Below, piece after piece: positions 18,636 to 27,525 of a DNA stretch of 64,000 bases (positions are counted from its first letter, which is position 1; the number at the start of each line of letters is the position of its first letter). This DNA comes from Dysgonomonas hofstadii (GTDB lineage Bacteria > Bacteroidota > Bacteroidia > Bacteroidales > Dysgonomonadaceae): assembly GCF_014196915.1 (NCBI RefSeq), contig NZ_JACIEP010000019.1, forward strand, positions 1-64,000. Reading direction: 5' to 3'. Made by a program: the position numbers and the translations under genes. The notes beneath the pieces were generated by a model. That model had not been told where the DNA came from. It ran no database searches and worked only from the letters and a program-made list of their open reading frames with translations.

Positions 18636-19538
18636 ATGAGTTATAATGTAACAGGTAAGATAAAGTCATATATGATGCCAATCGCTATGATTACAGGCGG
18701 TTTATTACATCAATATGTTGCACCTATGGCGTTCCTCACTCCTTATCTCATTGTTGCCATGCTATTCATCACATATTGCAACATTTCATTAAAGGATATT
18801 AAGTTCTCCCGGCTGCACATGTGGCTCATCCTTATTCAGATAACAGGTAGCATACTGGTCTATTTGCTTCTATTGCCTATAAATCCTGTTATTGCCCAGG
18901 GAGCGATGATATGCGTGCTGGCTCCAACGGCCACATCAGCTCCTGTCATCACAGGTATGCTGGGCGGTAATGTAGCCAGTCTGACTGCTTATAGTCTGTT
19001 ATGCAACATGGCAATTATTGTATTTGCTCCTCTGGCATTTTCATTTACAGGAGAGGTGGATGCAAGTTCGTTCCTCCATTCTTTATGGATAGTCTTTCAA
19101 AAGGTTTTTGCCCTGCTGTTTTTCCCCTTTTTCGGAGCTTTGCTATTGCAAAAGCTGTTACCCAGAGTGCACAATGAGATAAAGAAAGCTAAGAGTATAT
19201 CATTTTACCTTTGGTCTGTAGCCCTTGTTATTGTTACCGGTAAGACAATTAAGTTTGTTCTTGACCAGGAAAACCCCGATTCTATCGTAGAAATAAGTAT
19301 AGCCGTTCTTGCTCTTATTATTTGTGTCAGTCAGTTTATTACCGGACGTCGCTTGGGGCGCATGTATAACGATACTGTTGCGGGAGGTCAGGGGCTAGGC
19401 CAGAAAAACACAGTTTTAGCTATCTGGATGGCACAAACTTATCTCAATCCAATATCGTCTATAGGGCCGGGGGCATATGTTCTCTGGCAGAATATAGTAA
19501 ATTCCTACCAGGTGTGGCGTAATAGGAAAAACTTATAA
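18636..19538 (+). CDS. Bile acid:sodium symporter (BASS/SBF) family membrane protein
   Basis: About 300 aa with eight to ten hydrophobic helices. YLIVAMLFITYCNISLKDIKFSRLHMWLILIQ, ICVLAPTATSAPVITGMLGGNVA (crossover-type helix with small and proline residues) and GQKNTVLAIWMAQTYLNPISSIGPGAYVLWQN are typical of SBF-like transporters. Such proteins carry bile acids, pantoate or other organic anions with Na+; the substrate here is unknown. ATG 18636 is preferred over TTG 18612 on promoter grounds. It ends 3 bp before the convergent gene below, with no terminator visible between them. It is not evidently part of the PUL. Confidence 0.85.
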   Translation: MSYNVTGKIKSYMMPIAMITGGLLHQYVAPMAFLTPYLIVAMLFITYCNISLKDIKFSRLHMWLILIQITGSILVYLLLLPINPVIAQGAMICVLAPTATSAPVITGMLGGNVASLTAYSLLCNMAIIVFAPLAFSFTGEVDASSFLHSLWIVFQKVFALLFFPFFGALLLQKLLPRVHNEIKKAKSISFYLWSVALVIVTGKTIKFVLDQENPDSIVEISIAVLALIICVSQFITGRRLGRMYNDTVAGGQGLGQKNTVLAIWMAQTYLNPISSIGPGAYVLWQNIVNSYQVWRNRKNL

Positions 19539-19541
19539 CTT

Positions 19542-20675
19542 TCAGTTTGCTCCCATAGCGGGTTTCATAATGTCGGAAGGAATGAGTACCATATTCTTCA
19601 GGTACTCAAATTCAAGTTCGAAACATTCGCTGAAAATCTCATCAGCAAAACCTTCTTCCAGTTGTTTTACCGTCCAAAACTTTCCGGTCATCTTACCTCT
19701 TCTTTTTATCATACTTTCGTCTTCGACATTAGCTACAAACAAGAATATCAGTCTTTTAGTATTTTCATTTTCAAAGACATATTTAAGAAGAAACTGTATT
19801 TCAATCTCAGTATCTTCGCCCAGCATTTGTCGGATACTATTGCGGGCAGCAAGATTTATCTCATGGTTGAATAACATATACTTCTCGAAAGGATAATCTA
19901 ATTTGCGGGGGTTAAGTATATCATCGCCGGCTCGCTCCTGAAGGAATACTTTCGAATTGGATATAAGAGCAACCCTTACTACAGGATGAAGAAACTTATT
20001 CTTCATGTTGACAGATACACTTTTGGCAATCCTGCCGGTGACTTCCCCTTTTTCTGTTACAATTGGCAACCATTCTTCTTTTCTCAGCTTCGACACCATA
20101 GTTCTAATTTTCAGTAGCTGGAAAACACCCACAACCCATATCGTAAATAGAGGTAGGCCTATGTATATTACCAGATCTAATATAGGTGTAACCTCATCAC
20201 TTATTGGAAACTGACGGTATATAAGGATGCAGAAAATATGCAGAGTCAACCCATATTGAATAAGCAAAGCAGATTCGAAAAATTCGTTTAACAAAGCCTT
20301 TTGTATCATACTTTTCTGACGGAACAAACGTGCGCTAATACGCATTCTTCCAATACGGATTATCATCAAAAAACATATTATAATAGCCTCAACAACAATG
20401 ATGTACGCGAATGGTTTTGTTATATATTCATAGGTAAACAACCAGAAGAAAAGGGTCAGGAGGACAGATATACCAGAGATATAGAAGATGAGGTTTACAC
20501 TACTGTTTTTATAGAGAATCCGAAACAATAATTCTCCTATTACAGAAATGATAAAAGATGTAGCTAATGCAATTTGTACATCGACATTTATGGCCCTTAA
20601 AATTATAAATACCTCAAAGGGTAATAATCCAATAATTGGATTAGATATATACTTTTTTATACCTCTACTAAGCAT
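19542..20675 (-). CDS. Membrane protein with C-terminal degenerate Nudix-like domain
   Basis: 377 aa. The N-terminal half has about five to six membrane helices (roughly 12-28, 36-53, 61-82, 89-106, 137-153, 166-190). The soluble C-terminal half (about 200-320) has a Nudix/IPP-isomerase-like look: WLPIVTEKGEVTGRIAKS, then HPVVRVALISNSKVFLQERA, then LAARNSIRQMLG. The last block aligns with the Nudix box helix (consensus AAxRELxEELG), but the metal-binding glutamates are replaced by S280, Q283 and M284. Hydrolase activity is therefore doubtful and a sensor or binding role is possible. It follows the GtrA gene by 161 bp on the same strand. I do not recognise a named family; the Nudix assignment is by pattern only. 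Confidence 0.65.
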   Translation of the reverse strand: MLSRGIKKYISNPIIGLLPFEVFIILRAINVDVQIALATSFIISVIGELLFRILYKNSSVNLIFYISGISVLLTLFFWLFTYEYITKPFAYIIVVEAIIICFLMIIRIGRMRISARLFRQKSMIQKALLNEFFESALLIQYGLTLHIFCILIYRQFPISDEVTPILDLVIYIGLPLFTIWVVGVFQLLKIRTMVSKLRKEEWLPIVTEKGEVTGRIAKSVSVNMKNKFLHPVVRVALISNSKVFLQERAGDDILNPRKLDYPFEKYMLFNHEINLAARNSIRQMLGEDTEIEIQFLLKYVFENENTKRLIFLFVANVEDESMIKRRGKMTGKFWTVKQLEEGFADEIFSECFELEFEYLKNMVLIPSDIMKPAMGAN

Positions 20676-20836
20676 TTTGAATTATAAATTTAAAGAGATT
20701 AAGCTATGCGTAGGTTAATGTTGTTTTCATAGGTAAGATTTAATGTTCAAATTGTATGCATACATTTGTTTAATCTCCACTTGTTAAACAAACAATTATC
20801 TGTTTTTGTTTGATTGGTTATGGTAAATCTTTGTTT

Positions 20837-21310
20837 TTAAGTTTCTTTAAATGTAAAAAACTTATTGATAAAGAATTGTACGGCTACTACGATAGCAAGG
20901 GCCAAAGCCTTAGATAACATCTCATCCAGCTGGAATTTCCCAACAAAAACAGTCATCAAAGTAGTACTTATAATTAAACCTACTGCGGCCACACCAATAA
21001 ATGAAAAGAAGCGTTTCAGTTTCTTATCTGTGACTTTAAAAGTGAAATAACTGTTGAGGATAAAGTTATTTATTATTGCCAAGGCCGAACTAATAATATG
21101 TGACACATCTGTGTTGACTACATGAACAGACATCCCTCCTCCAAGCAGGTTACTGATATGCGGAGAAAATGGATATTGTACAGAAAATTTTTTAGTCAGT
21201 AGATAAAACACTGTTATTTCTATGATCAGCCCCCCTATCCCTACAAGGCCATATTTAAATAGTTGTTTTACTCCTTCCTTTTGAATTATACTTTTAAGTC
21301 TGCTCTTCAT
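20837..21310 (-). CDS. GtrA-family membrane protein
   Basis: 157 aa with four predicted helices. The opening LFKYGLVGIGGLIIEITVFYLLT and closing KALALAIVVAVQFFINKFFTF are typical of GtrA-like proteins, which help move undecaprenyl-linked sugars across the inner membrane or assist glycan modification. It lies 27 bp downstream of a GT39-type glycosyltransferase, a frequent pairing in which GtrA may supply the lipid-linked donor. No motif indicates the sugar. Charged ends and length match the family. Confidence 0.88.
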   Translation of the reverse strand: MKSRLKSIIQKEGVKQLFKYGLVGIGGLIIEITVFYLLTKKFSVQYPFSPHISNLLGGGMSVHVVNTDVSHIISSALAIINNFILNSYFTFKVTDKKLKRFFSFIGVAAVGLIISTTLMTVFVGKFQLDEMLSKALALAIVVAVQFFINKFFTFKET

Positions 21311-21337
21311 TGATGTTTCTCAGTTTGTGCTCTTTTC

Positions 21338-23104
21338 TCAGTCTTTTTTCTTTATTCTGTAAAAGCCGATCTCTCCCTTATATTCATTATACTTGTCACT
21401 GGACTCTAACAGGGTGAACTCGTAATCTTTATACTCTTCCTGTATTCTTCCGTATTCATCTTTCAATGCAATAAAGAAACCTGTATCGGGCATTTCCAGA
21501 GCAATGTTTTTGAAATTATTATGAAGATAGAAATTCAATCCGTAGAAGTTGCGGTATTTCAAAAGATCATTGGTTACATATACATTTCCCGTCAGCTCAT
21601 ACTTCTCAGACAGCCTCTTCGCAAATGGACGTACAGAGTAGCCATCCTTAAATCCTTGCAAAAGGTACGCATCCATAAAAATATTGATTGCCAGCATAAC
21701 TCCAAATCCAGCCATAAGTATCTTCACATTCATTTTCTTGCGAAGCAGGTAAATACTGTTTATTATAGCCCAAAGTAATACAGTAATAGCCAGTAAGCCC
21801 CATATTCCGGGCTGAATAAACATATCTGAAAACAACTTGAAATCGCGCAGAGTACGTTCTCTTTTCGATATATGGTAAGATAATTCCTCTACATCGATAA
21901 GACCTGTGTATGCCAGACCGACAATCGCCAAGGCCAATATAGAAATGCCGACCAACATAGATGTTGAGATGCGTACAGCCATTGGCTTCGCATCGGCCAG
22001 ATAGATAAAAAACCTCGCTATAAATATAGCCAGGAACGGATAGACCGGTAGTATATAAACACTTCGTTTCGATAGAGGAATGGAGTAAAATATCAAAGAA
22101 ATAACAACGACTGTCAGGCTGAATAGTAAAACTTTGTCCATAGACATCAGCTTATTGAAGGCATTTGTAATAGTCTCTTTGAGGGAAGATTTGGGTTTGC
22201 TATATTTTATAAAGAACAAGGATATTACCAAAAGAAGTGTCCATGGTAAAAATCCTGATAGTAAATAGACACCATACATCCAGAACGGGTTTTCATGTCC
22301 TAATTCATATCCTGCACCCATTTCTGAAGCTGCCATATGTGAAAATCTGCCTACATTTTCAAACAATACCCTGTCGAGGAATGCATCTCCTCTTATTTGG
22401 TATGCTGCATAGTACCAGATAAAAGGAATAATAATAGCCGGTAGCCCGAGCATAATGCATTTAAGGGTGGCTTTCAGAAAGTTTTCTTTTTGAATTAGCA
22501 AAAAGACTCCAAAAATCATGCATGGAAGCAAAATACCTACAGGTCCTTTCGATAATGTCGCCATACTCAACAGGAACCATACCGATAGAAGCTGGCCTGT
22601 TCGTCGCTTTTTATACCATGTATACATCTGTATGAGACCTGCCACAAAAAAGAAAGTAAGTACCATATCTACCCGTGTAGTCATAGCTGCGCGGTGTACT
22701 TCAAAGCAGGTGATCAGGATCAGGCACGAAACAAAGGCCTCTAGCACAGGTCGCCTGCGGGCAAAGAACATAAAACAAATTCCGATCATCGCGATAAAAG
22801 CCAGAGCTGAAGGCAACCGTGAAGTAAAAGGTGTAACTTCTCCCTTGTTGAGAAGAAGGGAACACCCGGCAATAAGCCAATGATTTAAAGGAGGTTTATA
22901 CGCAAATTCATCTGCATAATTGGAAGGGATAACCCATTCTCCTTTTTCTATCATAGATATGGCTAACACCGCTTCGCGAGGCTCTCCTTTTGTATAAAAA
23001 TCTCCCAGGCCAATCCACGGCAACGTTGATAGAGTGGCTATAAGTAAGATGAGAAGGAGAGGCTTTTGTAAATAGAGTGTTTGCAGAAAATGTGATTTCT
23101 TCAT
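21338..23104 (-). CDS. GT39/ArnT-like glycosyltransferase
   Basis: 588-aa polytopic membrane protein of the PMT/ArnT fold, which transfers a sugar from a polyprenyl-phosphate donor to lipid A, protein or another glycan on the periplasmic side. GDFYTKGEPREAVLA contains the acidic catalytic loop (Glu-Pro-Arg-Glu replacing Asp-Glu-Ala-Arg) and is followed by YKPPLNHWLI, the conserved KPP motif. At least ten further helices and a soluble C-terminal part (about 490-585) follow. It is transcribed with gtrA 27 bp downstream. A -7 element lies just upstream. Acceptor and donor cannot be read from sequence. Confidence 0.88.
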   Translation of the reverse strand: MKKSHFLQTLYLQKPLLLILLIATLSTLPWIGLGDFYTKGEPREAVLAISMIEKGEWVIPSNYADEFAYKPPLNHWLIAGCSLLLNKGEVTPFTSRLPSALAFIAMIGICFMFFARRRPVLEAFVSCLILITCFEVHRAAMTTRVDMVLTFFFVAGLIQMYTWYKKRRTGQLLSVWFLLSMATLSKGPVGILLPCMIFGVFLLIQKENFLKATLKCIMLGLPAIIIPFIWYYAAYQIRGDAFLDRVLFENVGRFSHMAASEMGAGYELGHENPFWMYGVYLLSGFLPWTLLLVISLFFIKYSKPKSSLKETITNAFNKLMSMDKVLLFSLTVVVISLIFYSIPLSKRSVYILPVYPFLAIFIARFFIYLADAKPMAVRISTSMLVGISILALAIVGLAYTGLIDVEELSYHISKRERTLRDFKLFSDMFIQPGIWGLLAITVLLWAIINSIYLLRKKMNVKILMAGFGVMLAINIFMDAYLLQGFKDGYSVRPFAKRLSEKYELTGNVYVTNDLLKYRNFYGLNFYLHNNFKNIALEMPDTGFFIALKDEYGRIQEEYKDYEFTLLESSDKYNEYKGEIGFYRIKKKD

Positions 23105-23126
23105 ATTTCTCTGGTTGAATCTTTGT

Positions 23127-23135
23127 GCAAAGATA
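23127..23135 (-). promoter_or_regulatory. -7 element (TATCTTTGC) of the GT39 gene
   Basis: On the - strand TATCTTTGC matches the Bacteroidota consensus TAnnTTTG with a following pyrimidine and lies 22 bp before the GT39 ATG at 23104. A -33 TTTG is not evident. Confidence 0.55.
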
Positions 23136-23265
23136 TATTTTTATCGCATTTGATGATCATAAATCGATATATATTTAATTGTGAATATTATAAATAAAAT
23201 CAGTTAACCAAAAAGTTACAATCAACAATCGCCGAAGCGAAGGCGAGGCAAATGTTACATTTTTG

Positions 23266-23552
23266 TAATAATTTTCACAGTACATGACAAAAAATATTTT
23301 ACATATATCTAAAAGGCTTATTATGTTTCCCTTACAGGGCGTAACCTCTTGGGCTATAAGTACCCGGGGCGTTGCCCCGGGCTAGAATATATCAGGCTTT
23401 CAGCCTATTTCCTTTCCGGATGGCCTGAAAGGGCTACATAATAAAGCCCAATGGCAACGCCTTGGGTCGGGAAACATAAACCCTGAAAGGACGCCCTGTA
23501 AGGGCAGTATAGGTTTATATTCTATTTTTTGTCATGTACTTATAATAATTTT
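23266..23552. mobile_element. MITE-like non-autonomous element with 18-bp inverted ends and 10-bp flanking duplication
   Basis: AGTACATGACAAAAAATA at 23279-23296 is repeated perfectly inverted at 23523-23540. Outside these, TAATAATTTT occurs directly repeated at 23266-23275 and 23543-23552, a plausible target duplication. The roughly 267-bp interior carries further nested pairs: CCCTTACAGGGCGT at 23329-23342 against its inverse at 23491-23504, and a CCCGGGGC-GTT-GCCCCGGG hairpin at 23363-23381. No transposase frame is present. Structure and size suggest a passenger mobilised by a transposase elsewhere in the genome. Confidence 0.68.
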
Positions 23553-23564
23553 ATCCTTTTCATT

Positions 23565-23612
23565 TTTAACAAAAACCTGACAAACATGACAGATTCAGTT
23601 AACAGTAAACAA
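23565..23612 (-). repeat. 48-nt dispersed repeat, copy 1
   Basis: The reverse complement of this stretch matches 42985-43032 with three mismatches by eye over 48 positions. Both copies lie in gene-free, repeat-rich gaps. Core words include GTTAACTGAATCTGTCA and CAGGTTTTTGTT. No coding potential. Confidence 0.7.
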
Positions 23613-23901
23613 TGCATTTAATTTTTCATTCTTCATTGGAGCATCGGCATATTATCACATTTGCTCATTGTTTATCCTATAGATAAAGAACCTGAATAAT
23701 TATAACAAACACCCAATACCATACACAAAAGTGCCGGGGGTGCCAGTCTTTAAAAATTAACTGCTATATGAGTTGCAACAATTACGATTTAATTATTGAT
23801 AGATTTTCTCTTTTCTTCAACTTCTTCAGATTTTATGCGTCAAAGATCCCTGATGGTTGATATGTCTTTTAAGAACCTCATCTAACGACAGACAGATGCA
23901 C

Positions 23902-23940
23902 AAAAGGCTGCCCAAATTCAATTCCCTTTTGGACAGCCTC
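23902..23940 (-). terminator. Terminator of the outer-membrane barrel gene
   Basis: On the - strand GAGGCTGTCCAAA pairs with TTTGGGCAGCCTTTT (one G-T wobble) around a GGGAATTGAA-type loop and ends in TTTT, about 36 bp after the stop of the gene at 23976. The AGGCTGTCC stem recurs in the much larger structure at 43339-43492. Confidence 0.82.
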
Positions 23941-23975
23941 AGTTATCTGTTTATATAAATCCCGGTAAACTAATA

Positions 23976-24575
23976 TCAGAATTTATATCCTACACTGATA
24001 TACGCTGCACGATTTTTTGTTTTTGTGTCCTTAATTACTTTTGTCAGACCCTGGTCGGCACCAAGGCTTACATTTATTTTGTTTAAGAATTCGACACCTA
24101 CAGCCCCACTAATACCAAAGTCGAAACGGTTGGAATCATCATTAAAGAAATCCGTGTTTTCTATTTCTTTTGCATCCCATTTTATTTTTCCACCTACACC
24201 ATAAGCCAGATACGGCCCCAGATGAACAAAAAGTTTCGTGCCGGGAACCAGGTCGAATTTATATCCGGCATGTATGGGTAATTGCAGGTACATTGCGTTA
24301 TAGGTAGCCTTGCTATCTACTCCCGAAATTAAACTTCCGCTTTTAGCACCTTTAGTTGTAAATTCGACACCTGACAACAGGTAGAAACTGCTTGGCAATG
24401 CCAATTCCGCAGTTAATCCAATATTAAAACCGACCTTAATGTCATCTTCCATTTTTTGTATCTCTGACAAATTCATTCCGGCTTTTACGCCAAACGATAC
24501 AGGAAATTGAGCAGATACATTTACACTTGCTGCCAGAGTGATAAGCAACAAAAAAGAATTTTTGATAATTTTCAT
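23976..24575 (-). CDS. Outer-membrane beta-barrel protein (PorT/OMP_b-brl_2-like)
   Basis: 199 aa with signal peptide MKIIKNSFLLLITLAASVNVSA then QFPVSFGVKAGMNLSEIQ, the classic start of small Bacteroidota eight-stranded barrels. Alternating hydrophobic strands follow (FNIGLTAELAL, FYLLSGVEFTTKG, LQLPIHAGYKF, LFVHLGPYLAYGVGGKI, FGISGAVGVEF), and the protein ends in an aromatic residue (YISVGYKF), the usual assembly signal. Specific function is unknown; many such proteins are structural or adhesin-like. It is monocistronic, with its own terminator downstream. Confidence 0.85.
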   Translation of the reverse strand: MKIIKNSFLLLITLAASVNVSAQFPVSFGVKAGMNLSEIQKMEDDIKVGFNIGLTAELALPSSFYLLSGVEFTTKGAKSGSLISGVDSKATYNAMYLQLPIHAGYKFDLVPGTKLFVHLGPYLAYGVGGKIKWDAKEIENTDFFNDDSNRFDFGISGAVGVEFLNKINVSLGADQGLTKVIKDTKTKNRAAYISVGYKF

Positions 24576-24666
24576 AATATCAGCTTATTAATAGATTATA
24601 TATGCTTTAGAACATTCTAAAATTAAGTAAATAATTCTATTTAACAAAAAAACGTTAATCACCGGA

Positions 24667-24696
24667 TAAAAAAAATGGAGACTTCAGGTCTCCATT
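24667..24696 (-). terminator. Terminator of valS
   Basis: On the - strand AATGGAGAC-CTGAA-GTCTCCATT is a perfect 9-bp stem followed by a run of eight T, starting about 23 bp after the valS stop codon. Confidence 0.93.
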
Positions 24697-24718
24697 CCTA
24701 TATTTGGCCTAGCTAAAC

Positions 24719-27382
24719 TCAATTGCCTGCATTGCTCAGATTAGCAATACTTTCTTTTATGGTTTTTATTTTACTTTCTGCATCAGCTTCTTTCTTGCGC
24801 TCGTTGTCTACGATCTCAGGCTTAGCATTGGCAACGAATTTTTCATTACTTAGCTTTTTTCTTACCGAGTTGATAAAACCTTCGAGGTAAACAAGCTCTT
24901 CATTCAGCTTTTTCAGTTCGGCTTCTATATCTATATTGTTACCCAACGGAACAGAAAACTCTGTCGTACCGACAAGGAATGATGCGGCAGTAGGATCTTT
25001 TTCTGTTGTATAATTAATGCCTGAAAGGTTAGCCATTTTTAAGATAACACTATTGAATTCCGTATTATAATCTCCGACAACTTCCAATGTCAGTTCTTCT
25101 TTATTCGGGATGTTCTTTTGCAAACGGATGGTGCGTACCCCGGCAATAGTTTCCTTTACTTTTTCGAATGAAGCAAGTAATTCGGCATTAAAAGCTAAAT
25201 CCTTCGGCATATCCGATATCATAATGCTTTCCCCGTCTTTTCTTTCACTTAATGCCTGCCAAAGTTCTTCGGTAATAAACGGCATAAACGGATGAAGCAG
25301 ACGAAGTAGCGAATCAAAATAGGCTAGGGTTGCTTCATAAGTATTCCTGTCTATCGGTTGTTGATAAGCAGGTTTTACCATTTCCAGATACCATGAAGAG
25401 AATTCATCCCAGAACAGTTTGTAAACAGTCATCAATGCTTCCGACAATTTATATTTTCCGAATGAGTCATCAAGTTCGGCAACAGTCTTTGCCAATATAT
25501 TTTCGAACCATTTGATCGCTGTTTTTGCCGATTCTGGTTGCTCTATACTATCGTTAACTTCCCAACCTTTTACCAGACGGAAAGCATTCCATATCTTGTT
25601 GTTGAAGTTACGTCCCTGTTCGCAAAGACTTTCGTCAAATGGCAAATCATTACCGGCAGGCGAAGTGAGCAGCATACCCATACGCACGCCGTCGGCACCG
25701 TATTTCTCCATCAGTTCGATAGGATCGGGTGAATTACCAAGCGATTTCGACATCTTACGTCCCTGTTTATCGCGAACGATACCGGTAAAATATACATTGT
25801 GGAAACAGGCTTCACCACGATATTCATATCCTGCCATGATCATACGTGCCACCCAGAAGAAAATAATTTCGGGAGCGGTTACAAGATCATTCGTCGGATA
25901 GTAATAGTTTATATCCTTATTATCAGGGTTATTGATACCATCGAAAACGGAGATAGGCCACAACCACGAAGAGAACCACGTATCAAGGCAATCTTCATCC
26001 TGACGGAGATCGAAGCCTCCCCTAGCCCCTCCGAGGGAGGGGTATTTGGCAATTGCCAATTCTCTTGCTTTCTCTTCGTTTTCGGCTACTACATAGCCCC
26101 AATTTCCCCCTTCGGGGGGACTAAGGGGGGCTTCAATATAGTAAGCAGGTATCTGGTGACCCCACCACAATTGGCGGCTAATATTCCAGTCCTTGATATT
26201 CTCCATCCAGTGACGGTACATATTCTTGAACTTCGCAGGATGGAATTTGATTGTATCATTTTCTACAGCATCCAATGCTGGTTTTGCCAGATGTTCCATT
26301 TTCAGGAACCATTGCATCGACAGTTTCGGCTCGATCGGCACATGCGTACGTTCCGAGTAGCCTACACTATTGGTATATGGTTCAGCTTTTTCGAGCAAGC
26401 CTAAATCCTGTAAATCTTTCTCTATCTTCTTACGCACTTCGAAACGATCCATTCCGGCATATTGAAGCCCGTGCCCGTTGAGCGTGCCATTGTCATTCAG
26501 GATGTCGATACCTTCCAGATTATGTTTTTCACCTAGCATATAGTCGTTCACATCATGCGCAGGTGTTACTTTCAGAAATCCTGTTCCGAATTCCATATCC
26601 ACATAATCATCTTCGATGATCGGCACGACACGATTTGCAACAGGTACAATTACCTTTTTACCTTTCATATGAGCCGTTTTCGGATCATTCGGATTGATAC
26701 ACACGGCAATGTCTCCAAAGATCGTTTCAGGGCGTGTGGTGGCAACAAGAATGTAATCATCTTCTCCCTCTATCTTATACTTCAGATAATACAATTTCCC
26801 GTGTTCTTCTTTATGGATAACCTCTTCATCCGATACGGCGGTTTGTGCCGCAGGATCCCAGTTCACCATGCGAACACCACGGTAGATCAGTCCTTTATTA
26901 TAAAGATCAACAAAGACTTTGATCACACTCTCGGAACGTTTTTCGTCCATAGTAAAACAAGTCCTGTCCCAGTCGCAGGACGCTCCCAGTTTTTTCAACT
27001 GTTCGAGAATGATACCTCCGTGCTTATGCGTCCAGTTCCATGCATGTTTCAGGAACTCCTCACGGGTAAGATCGTTTTTGCTGATCCCTTCGGACGCAAG
27101 TTTAGCTACAACCTTCGCCTCGGTAGCGATAGATGCATGATCAGTACCGGGTACCCAGCATGCATTTTTGCCCATCATGCGGGCACGGCGCACCAGTATA
27201 TCCTGTATGGTATTGTTAAGCATATGCCCCATATGAAGCACTCCGGTGACGTTTGGCGGAGGAATGACTATCGTGAACGGTTCGCGATTGTCTGGCTCGG
27301 AATGAAAATATTTATTCCTAAGCCAATACTGATACCATTTGTCCTCTACTTCAACAGGGTTGTATTTACTTGCAATTTCCAT
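24719..27382 (-). CDS. valS: Valyl-tRNA synthetase
   Basis: Charges tRNA-Val. Start chosen at 27382 ([20 protein letters not shown]); a longer frame from 27499 begins inside an intergenic inverted repeat and adds 39 residues foreign to the family. 887 aa. Class I motifs are intact: [15 protein letters not shown] (HIGH-type) and [11 protein letters not shown] (KMSKS). The editing domain (about 200-350), [23 protein letters not shown] and the C-terminal coiled coil ([18 protein letters not shown]) are present. Odd feature: two peptide inserts, roughly A418-W428 ([11 protein letters not shown]) and P448-G456 (PSLGGARGG), are encoded by G+C-rich palindromes and flank a native [16 protein letters not shown] segment. 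A - strand -7 element lies 30 bp upstream. Confidence 0.97.
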   Translation of the reverse strand: MEIASKYNPVEVEDKWYQYWLRNKYFHSEPDNREPFTIVIPPPNVTGVLHMGHMLNNTIQDILVRRARMMGKNACWVPGTDHASIATEAKVVAKLASEGISKNDLTREEFLKHAWNWTHKHGGIILEQLKKLGASCDWDRTCFTMDEKRSESVIKVFVDLYNKGLIYRGVRMVNWDPAAQTAVSDEEVIHKEEHGKLYYLKYKIEGEDDYILVATTRPETIFGDIAVCINPNDPKTAHMKGKKVIVPVANRVVPIIEDDYVDMEFGTGFLKVTPAHDVNDYMLGEKHNLEGIDILNDNGTLNGHGLQYAGMDRFEVRKKIEKDLQDLGLLEKAEPYTNSVGYSERTHVPIEPKLSMQWFLKMEHLAKPALDAVENDTIKFHPAKFKNMYRHWMENIKDWNISRQLWWGHQIPAYYIEAPLSPPEGGNWGYVVAENEEKARELAIAKYPSLGGARGGFDLRQDEDCLDTWFSSWLWPISVFDGINNPDNKDINYYYPTNDLVTAPEIIFFWVARMIMAGYEYRGEACFHNVYFTGIVRDKQGRKMSKSLGNSPDPIELMEKYGADGVRMGMLLTSPAGNDLPFDESLCEQGRNFNNKIWNAFRLVKGWEVNDSIEQPESAKTAIKWFENILAKTVAELDDSFGKYKLSEALMTVYKLFWDEFSSWYLEMVKPAYQQPIDRNTYEATLAYFDSLLRLLHPFMPFITEELWQALSERKDGESIMISDMPKDLAFNAELLASFEKVKETIAGVRTIRLQKNIPNKEELTLEVVGDYNTEFNSVILKMANLSGINYTTEKDPTAASFLVGTTEFSVPLGNNIDIEAELKKLNEELVYLEGFINSVRKKLSNEKFVANAKPEIVDNERKKEADAESKIKTIKESIANLSNAGN
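26011..26047 (-). repeat. In-frame palindromic repeat inside valS (insert B)
   Basis: CCCCTCC-GAG-GGAGGGG (26026-26042) is a perfect 7-bp stem flanked by further C/G blocks (CCTCCCCTAG). It is translated on the - strand as [11 protein letters not shown]. Local G+C is far above the surrounding gene. Sequences of this type are usually intergenic REP-like palindromes in Bacteroidota. Confidence 0.72.
26099..26134 (-). repeat. In-frame palindromic repeat inside valS (insert A)
   Basis: TCCCCC-TTCG-GGGGGA (a UUCG-type tetraloop hairpin) followed by CTAAGGGGGGC. Translated on the - strand as [12 protein letters not shown]. It sits just after the conserved HQIPAYY of ValRS, where homologues have a short loop, and preserves the frame. 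Confidence 0.72.
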
Positions 27383-27411
27383 GATTAATAGTTGATTATC
27401 ATTTTGAGGGA

Positions 27412-27420
27412 ACAAAAATA
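27412..27420 (-). promoter_or_regulatory. -7 element (TATTTTTGT) of valS
   Basis: Matches TAnnTTTG plus pyrimidine on the - strand, 29 bp before the valS ATG at 27382. It supports that start, because the longer frame would begin upstream of this promoter. Confidence 0.5.
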
Positions 27421-27460
27421 CAAAATAGTTTTGTATAAAATGTCTTAGTTTAAATACGTA

Positions 27461-27492
27461 GTGCACTAAAATATCGAAACATTTTAGTGCAC
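27461..27492. repeat. Perfect 12-bp inverted repeat between mdh and valS
   Basis: GTGCACTAAAAT at 27461-27472 and its exact inverse ATTTTAGTGCAC at 27481-27492, separated by ATCGAAAC. No T-tract follows on either strand. It could end mdh transcription imperfectly, act as an operator upstream of the valS promoter, or stabilise the mdh 3' end. Confidence 0.6.
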
Positions 27493-27525
27493 CATGCAAA
27501 ATATATATAGTATGGAAATACTATA

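Larger units (their letters stand above)
23105..23975. other. 870-bp gene-free region with repeats
   Basis: No credible coding frame. It contains, left to right, a - strand promoter element for the GT39 gene, a MITE-like element (about 23276-23542) with a flanking 10-bp duplication, one copy of a 48-nt dispersed repeat (23565-23612), and the terminator of the downstream barrel gene (23902-23940). The remaining sequence is AT-rich and unremarkable. Confidence 0.7.

Noticed and set aside
26555-27388. 277-aa open frame antisense to valS
   Set aside because: A shadow of a conserved gene's codon pattern; no signal peptide, domain or promoter context, and valS is unambiguous.
27383-27499. N-terminal extension of valS from 27499
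   Set aside because: It starts within an inverted repeat and upstream of the -7 element; its 39 residues are unlike ValRS.
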